Part shown: positions 1-8,205 of the stretch, piece after piece | Position numbering within the stretch: position 1 is the first letter of the stretch | Layout: every line of letters begins with the position of its first letter | NCBI RefSeq assembly: GCF_001422735.1 | Contig: NZ_LMLZ01000021.1 | Span: 444,185 to 501,136 of the forward strand | Origin: Acidovorax sp. Leaf78 | Lineage (GTDB): Bacteria > Pseudomonadota > Gammaproteobacteria > Burkholderiales > Burkholderiaceae_C | DNA: 56,952 nucleotides | Direction of reading: 5' to 3' | Made by a program: the position numbers and the translations under genes | The notes under the pieces: model-generated | Told to the model about the DNA's origin: nothing | Seen by the model: only the letters and a program-made list of their open reading frames with translations | Database searches by the model: none

Positions 1-117
1 CGCGCTACGCTCAAACATCCGCAGCGAGTCAGTTCACGATGCGTGTGTCCTTCGGCACACGCTCACCCCACGCCCTGCGCTCCTCGGCGCATCCTGAAGG
101 GATGGGGGAGCCAACAT

Positions 118-205
118 CCACACGGGCCATCGCTGCGCTCGGCCTGGCGGTCGCGGCGCGAAGCGCCTGCGCGTTCGGGGCCGAGCAACGCGATGGCCCG
201 TGTGG
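118..205. repeat. Long imperfect inverted repeat, intergenic
   Basis: A perfect 15-bp inverted repeat (118-132 against 191-205) is followed inward by a 3x3 internal loop and a further 8 bp (137-144 against 179-186). The whole 88-nt stretch can fold into one hairpin. It lies in the 687-bp gene-free region left of tsaD. Open frames crossing it have no recognisable protein features and are probably high-GC artefacts. Function unknown. Confidence 0.6.
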
Positions 206-244
206 CTGTTCGGCTGTCCACCCCCTGCTGGCTGCGCCTGCGGA

Positions 245-368
245 GGGGCGGTTGCGGGGTGGCATGCGCGTCGGAGCGCGCATGCTTCGTGCTCTAGCTC
301 GCCGCAGTTGTTTGAACGTAGCTGCAAAGCAGCGCAGTGAGTTCTGCGGCGCACCCCGCAACCGCCCC
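245..368. repeat. Nested inverted repeats, three-way-junction fold
   Basis: A perfect 17-bp stem (245-261 against 352-368) encloses two further perfect hairpins: 9 bp with a 6-nt loop (262-270/277-285) and 8 bp (300-307/344-351). Together they predict a three-way junction in single-stranded DNA or RNA. There is no coding signal. It could be a non-autonomous palindromic element or a structured RNA; the sequence alone does not decide. Confidence 0.55.
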
Positions 369-380
369 GACGCAGGTTTG

Positions 381-464
381 CCCCTTCGCACCGCGAAGGG
401 GTCGCAGACTTGGGGTCGCCTTCTCTTTGGTGACTTTCTCTTGGCGACGCAAGAGAAAGTTACC
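381..464. repeat. Two further hairpins, including a GGTGACTTTCT-type palindrome
   Basis: A 9-bp hairpin (381-389/393-401) is followed by a 14-bp hairpin with one G-T pair (429-442/451-464). The second arm begins GGTGACTTTCTCTT. Similar palindromes are common between genes in high-GC proteobacteria, so this is probably a dispersed repeat rather than a regulatory site for tsaD, which ends about 220 bp away. Confidence 0.5.
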
Positions 465-547
465 GCGCCGCCGGGCGCGCACCCCGGCTCCCGCCCTCAG
501 CACAGGCACACCTCTCAAACCAGCGAGCTAGCGAGCAGCGCCCAGGT

Positions 548-615
548 TTCGACAAGCTCAACCCGAACGGCTACGGGTTGCGATGCGCAACGGCTTCGAC
601 AGGCTCAGCCCGAAC
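548..615. repeat. REP-like repeat pair
   Basis: Two direct copies of a 21-bp unit, consensus TTCGACARGCTCARCCCGAAC, occur at 548-568 and 595-615. A third partial copy at 674-690 contains the tsaD stop codon. Two more copies in inverted orientation lie at 50329-50384 downstream of suhB. This unit is a widespread intergenic repeat in Comamonadaceae (recalled knowledge, not searched). Confidence 0.7.
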
Positions 616-687
616 AGCCTGCGTTGCGAACTGTTCGGCATGTAAACGGTTTCTCGAACTCAAAGTACCGGCATCTCGACAAGCTCA

Positions 688-1737
688 TCAAGCCCCCGCA
701 GCAATCGCATCCAACGGCCACCGCGGCTTCACATCAAACGCATAGTCGCTGCTGGCCTCCTGCTGCCCCGCCTGCAACCGCATCGCCGCCGCCATCGCAA
801 TCATCGCCCCGTTGTCCGTGCACAAATGCAGCTCGGGGTAGTGCACCCGCACCCCCGCAGCCGCACAGGCCCCATTCAGCTGCGCACGCAAATGCCGATT
901 GGCCCCCACGCCCCCGGCCACCACCACACGCTTCAAACCCGTCTGCTTGAGCGCCGTCATCGTCTTGCGCACCAGCACGTCGACGATCGCCGCCTCGGTG
1001 CTGGCTGCCAAATCAGCCTTGCGAGCTTCGAGCTCATCGCCCAGCTTCTTAGCCTGCGTGAGCACCGCCGTCTTGAGCCCCGCAAAAGAAAAATCGAGGT
1101 CCCCGCTATGCAATAGAGGCCGCGGCAGTTTGAACGCCGTGGCACTGCCCTGCTCTGCCAACCGCGACAACGCCGGGCCGCCGGGGTAGCCCAGGCCCAT
1201 GAGCTTGGCGGACTTGTCGAAGGCCTCGCCGGCGGCGTCGTCGATGGTCTCGCCCAAGATTTCGTAGCGGCCCACGCCGTCCACGCGCATCAGCTGCGTA
1301 TGGCCGCCCGACACCAGCAGGGCCACGAACGGAAACTCCGGCGGATCCGCGCTCAGGAAAGGCGAGAGCAGATGCCCTTCGAGGTGGTGCACGCCCAGCA
1401 CGGGCTTGCCCAGCGAGGCCCCCAGCGCACACGCCACGCCGGCACCCACCAGCAAGGCTCCGGCCAGGCCCGGGCCGCGGGTGTAGGCCACCACGTCCAC
1501 GTCGGCCAGCGTCTGGCCGGACTCGGTGAGCACCTGGGTAGTCAGTGGCAGCACGCGGCGGATGTGGTCGCGGCTGGCCAGCTCGGGGACCACGCCACCA
1601 TAGGCCTGGTGCATCTCGATCTGGCTGTGCAGCGCGTGCGACAGCAGGGTGGGCACGGCGGCGTCGCCGGTGGAGCGCACCAGGGCCACGCCGGTTTCGT
1701 CGCAGGAGGATTCGATTCCAAGGATCAGCAAACTCAT
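688..1737 (-). CDS. tsaD: tRNA N6-adenosine threonylcarbamoyltransferase TsaD
   Basis: Transfers the threonylcarbamoyl group from TC-AMP to A37 of ANN-decoding tRNAs, with TsaB and TsaE, in the cytoplasm. The 349-aa product begins [16 protein letters not shown], the family signature, and has the metal-binding HLEGH motif (H118, H122). Length is typical of bacterial TsaD. I chose the ATG at 1737 because the longer frame adds 16 residues upstream of the conserved N terminus. The stop codon falls in a partial REP-like repeat. It reads in the same direction as the upstream lipoprotein gene but is separated from it by a hairpin at 1780-1821. Confidence 0.97.
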   Translation of the reverse strand: MSLLILGIESSCDETGVALVRSTGDAAVPTLLSHALHSQIEMHQAYGGVVPELASRDHIRRVLPLTTQVLTESGQTLADVDVVAYTRGPGLAGALLVGAGVACALGASLGKPVLGVHHLEGHLLSPFLSADPPEFPFVALLVSGGHTQLMRVDGVGRYEILGETIDDAAGEAFDKSAKLMGLGYPGGPALSRLAEQGSATAFKLPRPLLHSGDLDFSFAGLKTAVLTQAKKLGDELEARKADLAASTEAAIVDVLVRKTMTALKQTGLKRVVVAGGVGANRHLRAQLNGACAAAGVRVHYPELHLCTDNGAMIAMAAAMRLQAGQQEASSDYAFDVKPRWPLDAIAAGA

Positions 1738-1779
1738 CGCCCGAGTGTAAAACCCGCACCGGTATGGCCCGCCGCCACG

Positions 1780-1821
1780 GCACAAAGCCCCTGCGGGCGG
1801 TGGCCGGCAGGGGCTTTGTGC
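1780..1821. terminator. Perfect 15-bp hairpin, possible terminator
   Basis: A 15-bp perfect inverted repeat (1780-1794 against 1807-1821) with a 12-nt loop lies 60 bp after the end of the upstream minus-strand lipoprotein gene. It has no clear T-tract. Its arms (GCACAAAGCCCCT) match the outer arms of the large structured repeat at 37725-37814, so it may be a reduced copy of that element. Confidence 0.45.
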
Positions 1822-1882
1822 GTGAGCGTGGTGCGCAGAAGGCGGAGGAGCCCACCGATTCGGCGCAACCGTCAGAGGACGG

Positions 1883-3052
1883 CTACCAGCGGTCCGACCG
1901 CATGCGCAGCTCCCAGCTGCCGCTGCGCAGTTCGTACACGCCCACGGCGCCGTAGCGCTGCTCGCCCTTGTCGTCCCAGGTCATGGTGCCGATCACCGGC
2001 GCATAGCCGTTGATGCTGTGCATCGCCTTGGTGATCTCTGAGGGCTCTGCCGACTTGGCCTTCTGGATGGCGGCAGACAGCACGTACATGCTGTCGTAGC
2101 TGTAATGGCCGCCGTAAGCGGGCGGCTTCTTGTAGGCCTCGATGTACTTTTCGAGGAAGGGCTTGCCGGTGGCGAATTCCTTGGCCTCCAGCACGGGCGA
2201 CGTGGCGTAGATGCCATCGATGATGCCGGCGCCCTTGACCATGTCGGTGGTCTTGATGGTGTCGCCGCCCAGCAGGCTGACCTTGGTGTGGTCGACCTTG
2301 CGCAGGGCTTCGAGCAGCGCCAGCGCCTGGAAGTCGTTGAGAGTGGAGACGATGACCTCGACCTTGGCGGCCTTCAGCTCGCCGGCCAGTTCATTGAACG
2401 CCGTGGTCTTGTCGTCAAACGACTTGCGCACCACGACCTCTTTCTTCTCGGTCTTGAGTTGTGCGGCCGCGCCGTCGGCCAGGCCCTTGCCGTAGGGCGT
2501 GCCGTCGTCCAGCGCCGCGTAGCGTGCAGCACCCAACTGCGTGGCGGCGAACGAACCGATGGCGCGCGCCTGCAGGGTGTCGTTGCCGACCATGCGGAAC
2601 GTGGTGGGAAAGCCCAGCTGCGTGAACTTGGGGTTGGTGGAGATCGCGATCTGCGCGATGCCCTTGGCGGCATAGATGGGGGCGGTCTCGATGCTCACGC
2701 CCGAGTTCAAATGCCCGATAACGGCCACCACGCCCGCATCCACCAGTTGCTGGGCCACCGTTTTGCCGGTGGCGGCGTCGGCCTTGTCGTCCACGGAGAC
2801 CACCTCCAGCGTCACGCGCTTGCCGTCCACGGTGTAGCCGCCCTTGTTCAGCTCGGCCACCGCCAGATTCACGCCGTTGAGCAAGTCCTGACCCAGCGCC
2901 CCCAGCGGGCCGCTCAAGGGCTGGGCCACGCCGATCTTGATGGTGTCGGGCACCTTGCTGCACCCGGACAGGAGCAGCAGCGCCGCAGACGTGACCGCGG
3001 TCAGGGCCAGGCCGGCGGAAAGAAAACGGCGCCGGTCGTTAAGCTTGTTCAT
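1883..3052 (-). CDS. Branched-chain amino acid-type ABC transporter substrate-binding lipoprotein
   Basis: A 389-aa periplasmic binding protein of the LivJ/LivK (Peripla_BP_6) family. The N terminus has basic residues, a hydrophobic stretch and a lipobox-like LLLLSGC, so it is probably a lipoprotein. The mature part begins with the family pattern [18 protein letters not shown]. Likely ligands are branched-chain amino acids or related compounds, but the ligand cannot be read from sequence. No LivH, LivM, LivG or LivF genes lie beside it, so it is an orphan that must use a permease encoded elsewhere. It is divergent from nasT, with about 200 bp between starts. Confidence 0.88.
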   Translation of the reverse strand: MNKLNDRRRFLSAGLALTAVTSAALLLLSGCSKVPDTIKIGVAQPLSGPLGALGQDLLNGVNLAVAELNKGGYTVDGKRVTLEVVSVDDKADAATGKTVAQQLVDAGVVAVIGHLNSGVSIETAPIYAAKGIAQIAISTNPKFTQLGFPTTFRMVGNDTLQARAIGSFAATQLGAARYAALDDGTPYGKGLADGAAAQLKTEKKEVVVRKSFDDKTTAFNELAGELKAAKVEVIVSTLNDFQALALLEALRKVDHTKVSLLGGDTIKTTDMVKGAGIIDGIYATSPVLEAKEFATGKPFLEKYIEAYKKPPAYGGHYSYDSMYVLSAAIQKAKSAEPSEITKAMHSINGYAPVIGTMTWDDKGEQRYGAVGVYELRSGSWELRMRSDRW

Positions 3053-3258
3053 GCAGATTCCTCATCAGTATGTCAATGTGACCAGATGTATATGCGAGCG
3101 AATGGAAGGCGGCTATCGGGTATGCCCTGCCAATCATCAAACTATTAGCAAGTTTCAGGCCCTGCAAGGAACGATGGGCTCGGTGATGGGATGATCGGAC
3201 GTCTTGCACCGCTTGCGCGCACCAATATGTGGCGTAAAAATTGCTTATGCTTCGGGGT

Positions 3259-3885
3259 ATGAACGAGTCTTTGCGCATCGTGGTGGTGGCCCCGGACCTG
3301 GCCATTGCCGATCCCGACGACGAACACGCCGTATTGCAGGCGGAGCGTTCGCGGGCGCTGCGCATCGGGCTGCTGGAGAACAACTTCAACCTGGTGGCCA
3401 CACTGCCGGCTGACGTGTTCCTGAGCGAGCGCATCGCCCAGTTGCAACCCGACCTGATCATCGTGGACGCTGAGAGCGAGGCCCGCGACGCGCTCGAGCA
3501 TGTGGTGGTCGCCACGCGCGACGAACGCCGGCCCATCGTGATGTTCACCAACGACGAGGACACATCGCACGTGAAGGCCGCAGTGGCGGCGGGCGTGTCG
3601 GCCTATATCGTGGCCGGCCTGTCGCCCCAGCGCATCCGCCCCATCCTGGACGTGGCGATGGCGCGCTTTCAGCACGAACAGGCCCTGCGCGCCGAGCTGG
3701 CCGATGCCAAGACCGAGCTCAAGGACCGCAAGACCATCGACCGCGCCAAGGGCCTGCTGATGCAGCGCCAGAACCTGACCGAGCAGGCAGCGTACGAAAA
3801 GCTGCGCAAGACGGCCATGGACAAGGGCCTGAAGCTCGTGGACGTGGCCCAGCGGATGCTGGACGTGATGGACCTGCTGGGCTGA
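3259..3885 (+). CDS. nasT: NasT-type ANTAR response regulator (nitrate antiterminator)
   Basis: RNA-binding antiterminator of nitrate/nitrite assimilation. The 208-aa product has an N-terminal receiver-like domain (residues 1-125, candidate acceptor D70 in LIIVDAES), a short coiled region, and a C-terminal ANTAR domain (about 147-205) with the family pattern IDRAKGLLMQRQNLTEQAAY. ANTAR proteins bind paired hexaloop hairpins and prevent terminator formation. Such leaders occur in this window before nrtA, narK and the FAD oxidoreductase gene, which makes them likely targets. The ATG at 3259 gives the usual NasT start; an ATG 12 bp upstream is possible. The customary partner NasS is not adjacent. 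Confidence 0.92.
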   Translation: MNESLRIVVVAPDLAIADPDDEHAVLQAERSRALRIGLLENNFNLVATLPADVFLSERIAQLQPDLIIVDAESEARDALEHVVVATRDERRPIVMFTNDEDTSHVKAAVAAGVSAYIVAGLSPQRIRPILDVAMARFQHEQALRAELADAKTELKDRKTIDRAKGLLMQRQNLTEQAAYEKLRKTAMDKGLKLVDVAQRMLDVMDLLG

Positions 3886-4015
3886 ACCCGTGACATCCCC
3901 ATAGGCACTGCTCGCCTGCAGCGAGGGGCTTCTCGATGTGCTGCGCGTCGGCCTTTGCCTGGCGTCCCTGCCCTGGGCCGCGCACAGTTCTCAACACCAC
4001 TCCCAGATGGTGCAC

Positions 4016-4032
4016 CGCACAAAGGCAGTGCG
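4016..4032 (+). promoter_or_regulatory. Candidate NtrC enhancer site for nrtA
   Basis: The dyad CGCACAAAGGCAGTGCG fits the NtrC pattern GCAC-N7-GTGC exactly in its core. It is centred about 169 bp upstream of the predicted start of the sigma-54 transcript, a normal distance for an NtrC enhancer. A dyad at the same distance precedes the FAD oxidoreductase leader. Short dyads arise by chance in GC-rich DNA, so confidence is moderate. Confidence 0.4.
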
Positions 4033-4062
4033 GGCGCTCCTGCAGCACCCATCGCACAACCA

Positions 4063-4127
4063 TTTGATTAAAACTGGCCGCTACCGCTTGATAGACAAGC
4101 GCTACCAGCTATCAATTACATAGCAAT
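4063..4127. repeat. Short dispersed palindromic repeat, copy 1
   Basis: The core CGCTTGATAGACAAGCG forms a hairpin flanked by complementary GCTACC and AGCTATC-type arms. Related copies lie at 17925-17973 and 38381-38437 between genes, and diverged copies lie inside ybiB, the BaiN-like gene and possibly trmJ. It sits just upstream of the nrtA promoter. Confidence 0.6.
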
Positions 4128-4165
4128 TACTGCGCCGCCTTGGCGCGCAGCTGGTGCGTCACAGG

Positions 4166-4182
4166 TTGGCACGCAGCTTGCG
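4166..4182 (+). promoter_or_regulatory. Sigma-54 (-24/-12) promoter of the nrt operon
   Basis: TTGGCAC-GCAGC-TTGCG matches the RpoN consensus YTGGCAC-N5-TTGCW at all but the last position with correct spacing. The predicted start is near 4193, at the base of the first leader hairpin. Sigma-54 dependence implies activation by NtrC or another enhancer-binding protein under nitrogen limitation. Confidence 0.82.
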
Positions 4183-4190
4183 TTAACCCT

Positions 4191-4271
4191 GGCAAGACCA
4201 ATGAAGGTCTTGCCCCTGACAGCAGCGGCCCAATGGCGGGCCGGTGCTGATGCCAAGCCCCAATGCTTGGC
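4191..4271 (+). ncRNA. ANTAR-target leader of nrtA (two hexaloop hairpins)
   Basis: Hairpin 1 is a perfect 9-bp stem (4191-4199/4206-4214) with hexaloop AAUGAA. Hairpin 2 (4221-4231/4238-4248, one mismatch) has hexaloop AAUGGC. Both loops carry A at position 1 and G at position 4, the hallmark of ANTAR-bound RNA. A third stem (4252-4258/4265-4271) has loop CCCAAU. The intrinsic terminator follows at 4279. NasT binding is inferred. Confidence 0.82.
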
Positions 4272-4278
4272 AATGGAC

Positions 4279-4353
4279 AAAGGCGTCCCCACCCGCCCCG
4301 ACGTATGCATGCGTGCATCTCGCGGGGTGTGGTGTGGACGCCTTTTTGTTTTT
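4279..4353 (+). terminator. Leader terminator before nrtA
   Basis: The arm AAAGGCGTCC (4279-4288) pairs with GGACGCCTTT (4336-4345), followed by a T-rich tract interrupted by one G. It ends about 20 bp before the nrtA start codon, so it would abort transcription unless antitermination occurs. The 5' arm and its flank GGACAAAGGCGTCCCCAC recur identically before the FAD oxidoreductase gene. Confidence 0.88.
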
Positions 4354-4374
4354 AACGCTACGAGGAAGTGCCCC

Positions 4375-5619
4375 ATGACCGATCTGCTTAAAACCAGCCT
4401 CAACCGCCGCACCGTGCTGCAGGCCGCTACCGTGGGCGCCGTTGGCGTCAGCCCTGCGCTGCGTGCGCTGGTGCATGCCCAGGGCTCGGACGCCCCCGAG
4501 AAGAAGGAAGTCAAGATCGGCTTCATCCCGCTGACGGACTGCGCCAGCGTGGTGATGGCCTCGGTGCTGGGCATCGACAAGAAATACGGCGTGACCATCA
4601 TCCCCACCAAGGAAGCCTCCTGGGCCGGTGTGCGCGACAAGCTGGTCAACGGCGAACTCGACTTTGCCCACGTGCTGTACGGCCTGGTGTATGGCGTGCA
4701 CCTGGGCTTGGCCGGCCCCAAGAAGGACATGGCCGTGCTGATGAACCTCAACCACAACGGCCAGGCCATCACGCTGTCCAAGAAGCTGGCGGACAAAGGC
4801 GCGGTCAACGGCGCGGGCCTGGCCAAGCTGATGGCCAGCGAGAAGCGCGAGTACACCTTCGCGCAGACCTTCCCCACCGGCACGCACGCCATGTGGCTGT
4901 ACTACTGGCTGGCGGCCAACGGCATCAACCCGATGAAGGACGCCAAGGTCATCACCGTGCCGCCACCACAAATGGTGGCCAACATGCGCGTGGGCAACAT
5001 GGACGGGTTCTGCGTGGGCGAGCCCTGGAACCACCGCGCCATCATGGACGGCATCGGCGTGACCGCCACCACCACGCAGGACATCTGGAAGGACCACCCC
5101 GAGAAGGTGCTGGGCACCACGTCCGAATTCGTGCAGAAGTACCCCAACACGGCGCGCGCCGTGACGGCCGCCATCCTGGAGGCGAGCAAGTGGATCGACG
5201 AAGGCCTGGCCAACAAGAACAAGATGGCCGAGACCATTGCCGGCAAGGCCTACGTGAACACCGGCGTGGACGCTATCAACCAGCGCATCCTGGGCCGCTA
5301 CCAGGACGGCATGGGCAAGACCTGGGACGACCCCAACCACATGAAGTTCTTCAACGACGGCGCGGTGAACTTCCCGTACCTGTCGGACGGCATGTGGTTC
5401 CTCACACAACACAAGCGCTGGGGCCTGATCAAGGACCACCCTGACTACCTGAACGTGGCCAAGGCCGTGAACCGCATCGACGTCTACAAGCAGGCCGCCG
5501 CCGCATCGAAGACCCCCGTGCCCAAGACCGAAATGCGCAGCAGCAAGTTCATGGACGGCGTGGTGTGGGACGGCAAGGACCCCGCCAAGTACGCCGACAG
5601 CTTCAAGGTCAAGGCCTGA
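4375..5619 (+). CDS. nrtA: Nitrate ABC transporter substrate-binding protein
   Basis: Periplasmic nitrate (or nitrite) receptor of the NrtA/NasF/CmpA family, 414 aa. The N terminus carries a Tat-type signal (NRRTVLQAATVGAVG) ending near a HAQG site. The mature protein has the family segments KIGFIPLTDCASVVMAS and GNMDGFCVGEPWN. It starts at the ATG at 4375, with a GAGGAAG ribosome site 7 bp upstream; earlier in-frame starts would place coding sequence through the leader hairpins. It is the first gene of an operon with nrtB and nrtD. Transcription should depend on sigma-54 and on NasT antitermination. Confidence 0.95.
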   Translation: MTDLLKTSLNRRTVLQAATVGAVGVSPALRALVHAQGSDAPEKKEVKIGFIPLTDCASVVMASVLGIDKKYGVTIIPTKEASWAGVRDKLVNGELDFAHVLYGLVYGVHLGLAGPKKDMAVLMNLNHNGQAITLSKKLADKGAVNGAGLAKLMASEKREYTFAQTFPTGTHAMWLYYWLAANGINPMKDAKVITVPPPQMVANMRVGNMDGFCVGEPWNHRAIMDGIGVTATTTQDIWKDHPEKVLGTTSEFVQKYPNTARAVTAAILEASKWIDEGLANKNKMAETIAGKAYVNTGVDAINQRILGRYQDGMGKTWDDPNHMKFFNDGAVNFPYLSDGMWFLTQHKRWGLIKDHPDYLNVAKAVNRIDVYKQAAAASKTPVPKTEMRSSKFMDGVVWDGKDPAKYADSFKVKA

Positions 5620-5684
5620 TCGCCCTCGCCTGACGACGACATCCACCCCGCCAGCACCACCCGCCCCTCTTGAAGGAGAACACC

Positions 5685-6653
5685 ATGGTCAGCGCCGTTT
5701 TTCACACCCCGTTGGATGCAGCCCCCGCGGCTGCACCGAAAACCATGAACCCTGCCCCCGCCAGCGCTGCGGCCACCGCCGTCGGCAGCACTGCACCAGC
5801 CGCCGCTGCAGGCGCTGCTGCCCCTGCCGCCACCGTGCCAGCGCAAGCCCCGCGCCGCGACTGGGCTGCCCTGTCGCGCAGCTTCTGGATGGCCGTGCTG
5901 CCGCCGCTGTGTGGCCTGGGCCTGCTCATCGGCCTGTGGGCGGTGGTCTCCACCACCACGGGCGGCAGCATTCCGACGCCCCTGGAGACATGGAAACAGG
6001 CGCTCGAGATTTTCAGCAACCCTTTCTATCGCAATGGCCCCAACGACCAGGGCGTGGGCTGGAACGTGCTGATGTCACTCGAACGCGTGGCGGTCGGCTT
6101 CGGCATGGCGGCGCTGGTGGGCATTCCGGCGGGCTTCGTGATCGGGCGTTTCAACTTCCTGTCGCGCATGTTCAACCCGCTGATTAGCTTGCTGCGCCCG
6201 GTGTCGCCCTTGGCCTGGCTGCCCATCGGGCTGCTGGTCTTCAAGGGCGCCAACCCGGCCGCCATCTGGACCATCTTCATCTGCTCCATCTGGCCCATGA
6301 TCATCAACACCGCCGTGGGTGTGCAGCGCGTGCCGCAGGACTATATGAACGTGGCCCGCGTGCTCAACCTGTCGGAGTGGAAGATCGCCACCAAGATCCT
6401 GTTCCCCGCCGTGCTGCCCTACATGCTGACCGGCGTGCGCCTGGCCGTGGGCACCGCGTGGCTCGTGATTGTGGCGGCCGAGATGCTGACGGGCGGCGTG
6501 GGCATCGGGTTCTGGGTGTGGGACGAGTGGAACAACCTGAACGTTAAGAACATCATCATCGCGATCTTCGTGATCGGCATCGTCGGGCTGGTGCTGGAGT
6601 TTGCGCTCATCAAGCTGGCCACCGCATTCACGTTCGAAGAGGTCAAAGCCTGA
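5685..6653 (+). CDS. nrtB: Nitrate ABC transporter permease
   Basis: Inner-membrane subunit of the nitrate importer (NrtB/NasE family), 322 aa, with about six transmembrane segments and the permease EAA-type loop before helix 5 (VARVLNLSEWKIATKILFPA). The N-terminal 60 residues are an unusual Ala/Pro-rich extension that looks low-complexity and is probably disordered in the cytoplasm. The start at 5685 follows an AAGGAG site. It lies 65 bp after nrtA and about 100 bp before nrtD, consistent with one operon. Confidence 0.94.
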   Translation: MVSAVFHTPLDAAPAAAPKTMNPAPASAAATAVGSTAPAAAAGAAAPAATVPAQAPRRDWAALSRSFWMAVLPPLCGLGLLIGLWAVVSTTTGGSIPTPLETWKQALEIFSNPFYRNGPNDQGVGWNVLMSLERVAVGFGMAALVGIPAGFVIGRFNFLSRMFNPLISLLRPVSPLAWLPIGLLVFKGANPAAIWTIFICSIWPMIINTAVGVQRVPQDYMNVARVLNLSEWKIATKILFPAVLPYMLTGVRLAVGTAWLVIVAAEMLTGGVGIGFWVWDEWNNLNVKNIIIAIFVIGIVGLVLEFALIKLATAFTFEEVKA

Positions 6654-6757
6654 CCCTCCCCTGAGCAGCGCCTGCGGGGCTTCATCCCTTCAGGCGCCCC
6701 CCAGTGGCCCGGCCAAGCGGTGGTCACGGCGGGCCTCGAAACAACCAGGAGTTCCTC

Positions 6758-7570
6758 ATGCACACCTCTCTCACCACCAAGTTCATCGAAGTCCATGGCG
6801 TGGAGCAGACCTTCAAGACCGCCAAGGGCATGTTCCCGGCACTGCGCGACATCAACCTCACGATCGCCAAGGGCGAGTTCGTCGCGCTGATCGGGCACTC
6901 GGGCTGCGGCAAGTCCACGCTGCTGAACCTGATTGCCGGCCTGACGACGCCCACCAACGGCGCACTGCTGTGCGCCAACAAGGAGATCAAGGGCCCGGGC
7001 CCCGAGCGCGCAGTCGTGTTCCAGAACCACTCGCTGCTGCCGTGGCTCACCTGCTTCGACAACATCTACCTGGCGGTGGAACGCGTGTTTGGCGGCAAGG
7101 AAAGCAAGGCGCAACTGCGTGCCCGCACCGACGCCGCCCTGGCGCTGGTCGGCCTGACGCCAGCCGCGCAAAAGCGCCCCGGCGAAATCTCCGGCGGCAT
7201 GAAGCAGCGTGTGGGCATCGCCCGCGCCCTGTCGATGGAACCGCAGGTGCTGCTGATGGACGAGCCCTTCGGCGCGCTGGACGCGTTGACGCGCGCCAAG
7301 CTGCAGGACGAGTTGCTGGAGATCGTGGCGCGCACGCAGAGCACCGTGGTCATGGTCACGCACGATGTGGACGAGGCCGTGCTGCTGTCCGACAAGATCG
7401 TGATGATGACCAACGGCCCCGCCGCCACGATTGGCGAGGTGCTGGCCGTCGACCTGCCCCGCCCCCGCCGCCGGGTGGAGCTGGCCGAAGACGCGCAGTA
7501 CGTGCACTACCGCAAAGCCGTGATCGACTTTCTGTACACCCGCCAGGGGCACGTCGAGAAAGCGGCTTGA
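6758..7570 (+). CDS. nrtD: Nitrate ABC transporter ATP-binding protein
   Basis: ATPase that powers nitrate uptake, 270 aa. It has Walker A GHSGCGKST, the signature ISGGMKQR and Walker B VLLMDEPFGALD, followed by the H-loop VTHDVDEAV. The short length without a C-terminal NrtA-like domain makes it NrtD-like (NasD in Klebsiella) rather than NrtC-like. The start at 6758 is preceded by a CAGGAG site. It is the last gene of the nrt operon; a strong terminator follows at 7604. Confidence 0.94.
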   Translation: MHTSLTTKFIEVHGVEQTFKTAKGMFPALRDINLTIAKGEFVALIGHSGCGKSTLLNLIAGLTTPTNGALLCANKEIKGPGPERAVVFQNHSLLPWLTCFDNIYLAVERVFGGKESKAQLRARTDAALALVGLTPAAQKRPGEISGGMKQRVGIARALSMEPQVLLMDEPFGALDALTRAKLQDELLEIVARTQSTVVMVTHDVDEAVLLSDKIVMMTNGPAATIGEVLAVDLPRPRRRVELAEDAQYVHYRKAVIDFLYTRQGHVEKAA

Positions 7571-7603
7571 AGCCCCGCGCTGCCAGGCGTGGCAGCACAC
7601 CCC

Positions 7604-7635
7604 AGGCGCTGGCCGGTTCCGGTCAGCGCCTTTTT
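7604..7635 (+). terminator. Terminator of the nrt operon
   Basis: An 11-bp GC-rich stem (7604-7614/7621-7631, one G-T pair) with a 6-nt loop ends in a run of T, 34 bp after the nrtD stop. This is a classic intrinsic terminator. Confidence 0.88.
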
Positions 7636-7767
7636 CATTCGGCCCTGATACGCACCGCAGGTTGAACGCGCGCGGCCCAAGCCAGTGCCACGGTGCAAGG
7701 GCCGCCCCGCCGCAGGGGCGGCGTGCCCTTCCAGGGCGAAGGCGCGCAGCGCCTCAGCGGGCAGTAG

Positions 7768-8205
7768 TCAATGACTGCCGCTGATGTACTGCTCCAGCTG
7801 CTCGATGATAAATTTCTGTTCGGAGATGATGTCCTTGACCAGATCGCCGATGGAAATCATGCCGACCAGCTTGCCGTTGTCCACCACGGGCAGATGTCGC
7901 AGACGGCCGGTGCTCATCATCTGCATGCACTGCTCGCTGGTCTGGTCGGGCCGCACAAATCGAACGGCCGATGTCATCACATCCCGCGCAATGGTGGCGG
8001 CAGAAGTGCGGCCCAGCAGCGCAATCTTTCGCGCATAGTCACGCTCGGTGAAGATGCCCACAATGGCATCGCCCTCGGTGACCACCAGCGCACCGATGCC
8101 TTTGTCAGCCATGAGCTGCAAGGCCGCCAGCACCGAATCGGTGGGCCGGATGGTGTGAACGGTGGCGTCAGGCTTGGCCTCGAGAATCTTGGAGACGATG
8201 GTCAT
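7768..8205 (-). CDS. CBS-domain protein
   Basis: A 145-aa protein made of two tandem CBS domains (roughly residues 10-65 and 75-130), a pair that usually binds adenine nucleotides. It has no attached enzyme or channel domain, so it probably acts as a stand-alone energy or nucleotide sensor. The second repeat has the motif GRLRHLPVVDNGKLVGMISIGD. The ATG at 8205 follows a GGGAGG ribosome site; the longer frame adds 25 residues unlike the family. It converges with the nrt operon. No partner is evident nearby. Confidence 0.88.
   Translation of the reverse strand: MTIVSKILEAKPDATVHTIRPTDSVLAALQLMADKGIGALVVTEGDAIVGIFTERDYARKIALLGRTSAATIARDVMTSAVRFVRPDQTSEQCMQMMSTGRLRHLPVVDNGKLVGMISIGDLVKDIISEQKFIIEQLEQYISGSH

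Larger units (their letters stand above)
3886..4165. other. Gene-free region upstream of the nrtA promoter
   Basis: This 280-bp stretch contains no credible gene. It holds a candidate NtrC site (4016-4032) and one copy of a short palindromic repeat (4063-4127). Weak open frames here lack any protein signature. Confidence 0.6.

Noticed and set aside
39..950. Plus-strand open frame of 303 codons over the left intergenic region and the tsaD 3' end
   Set aside because: Covers inverted repeats and antisense of tsaD, no domain or ribosome site.
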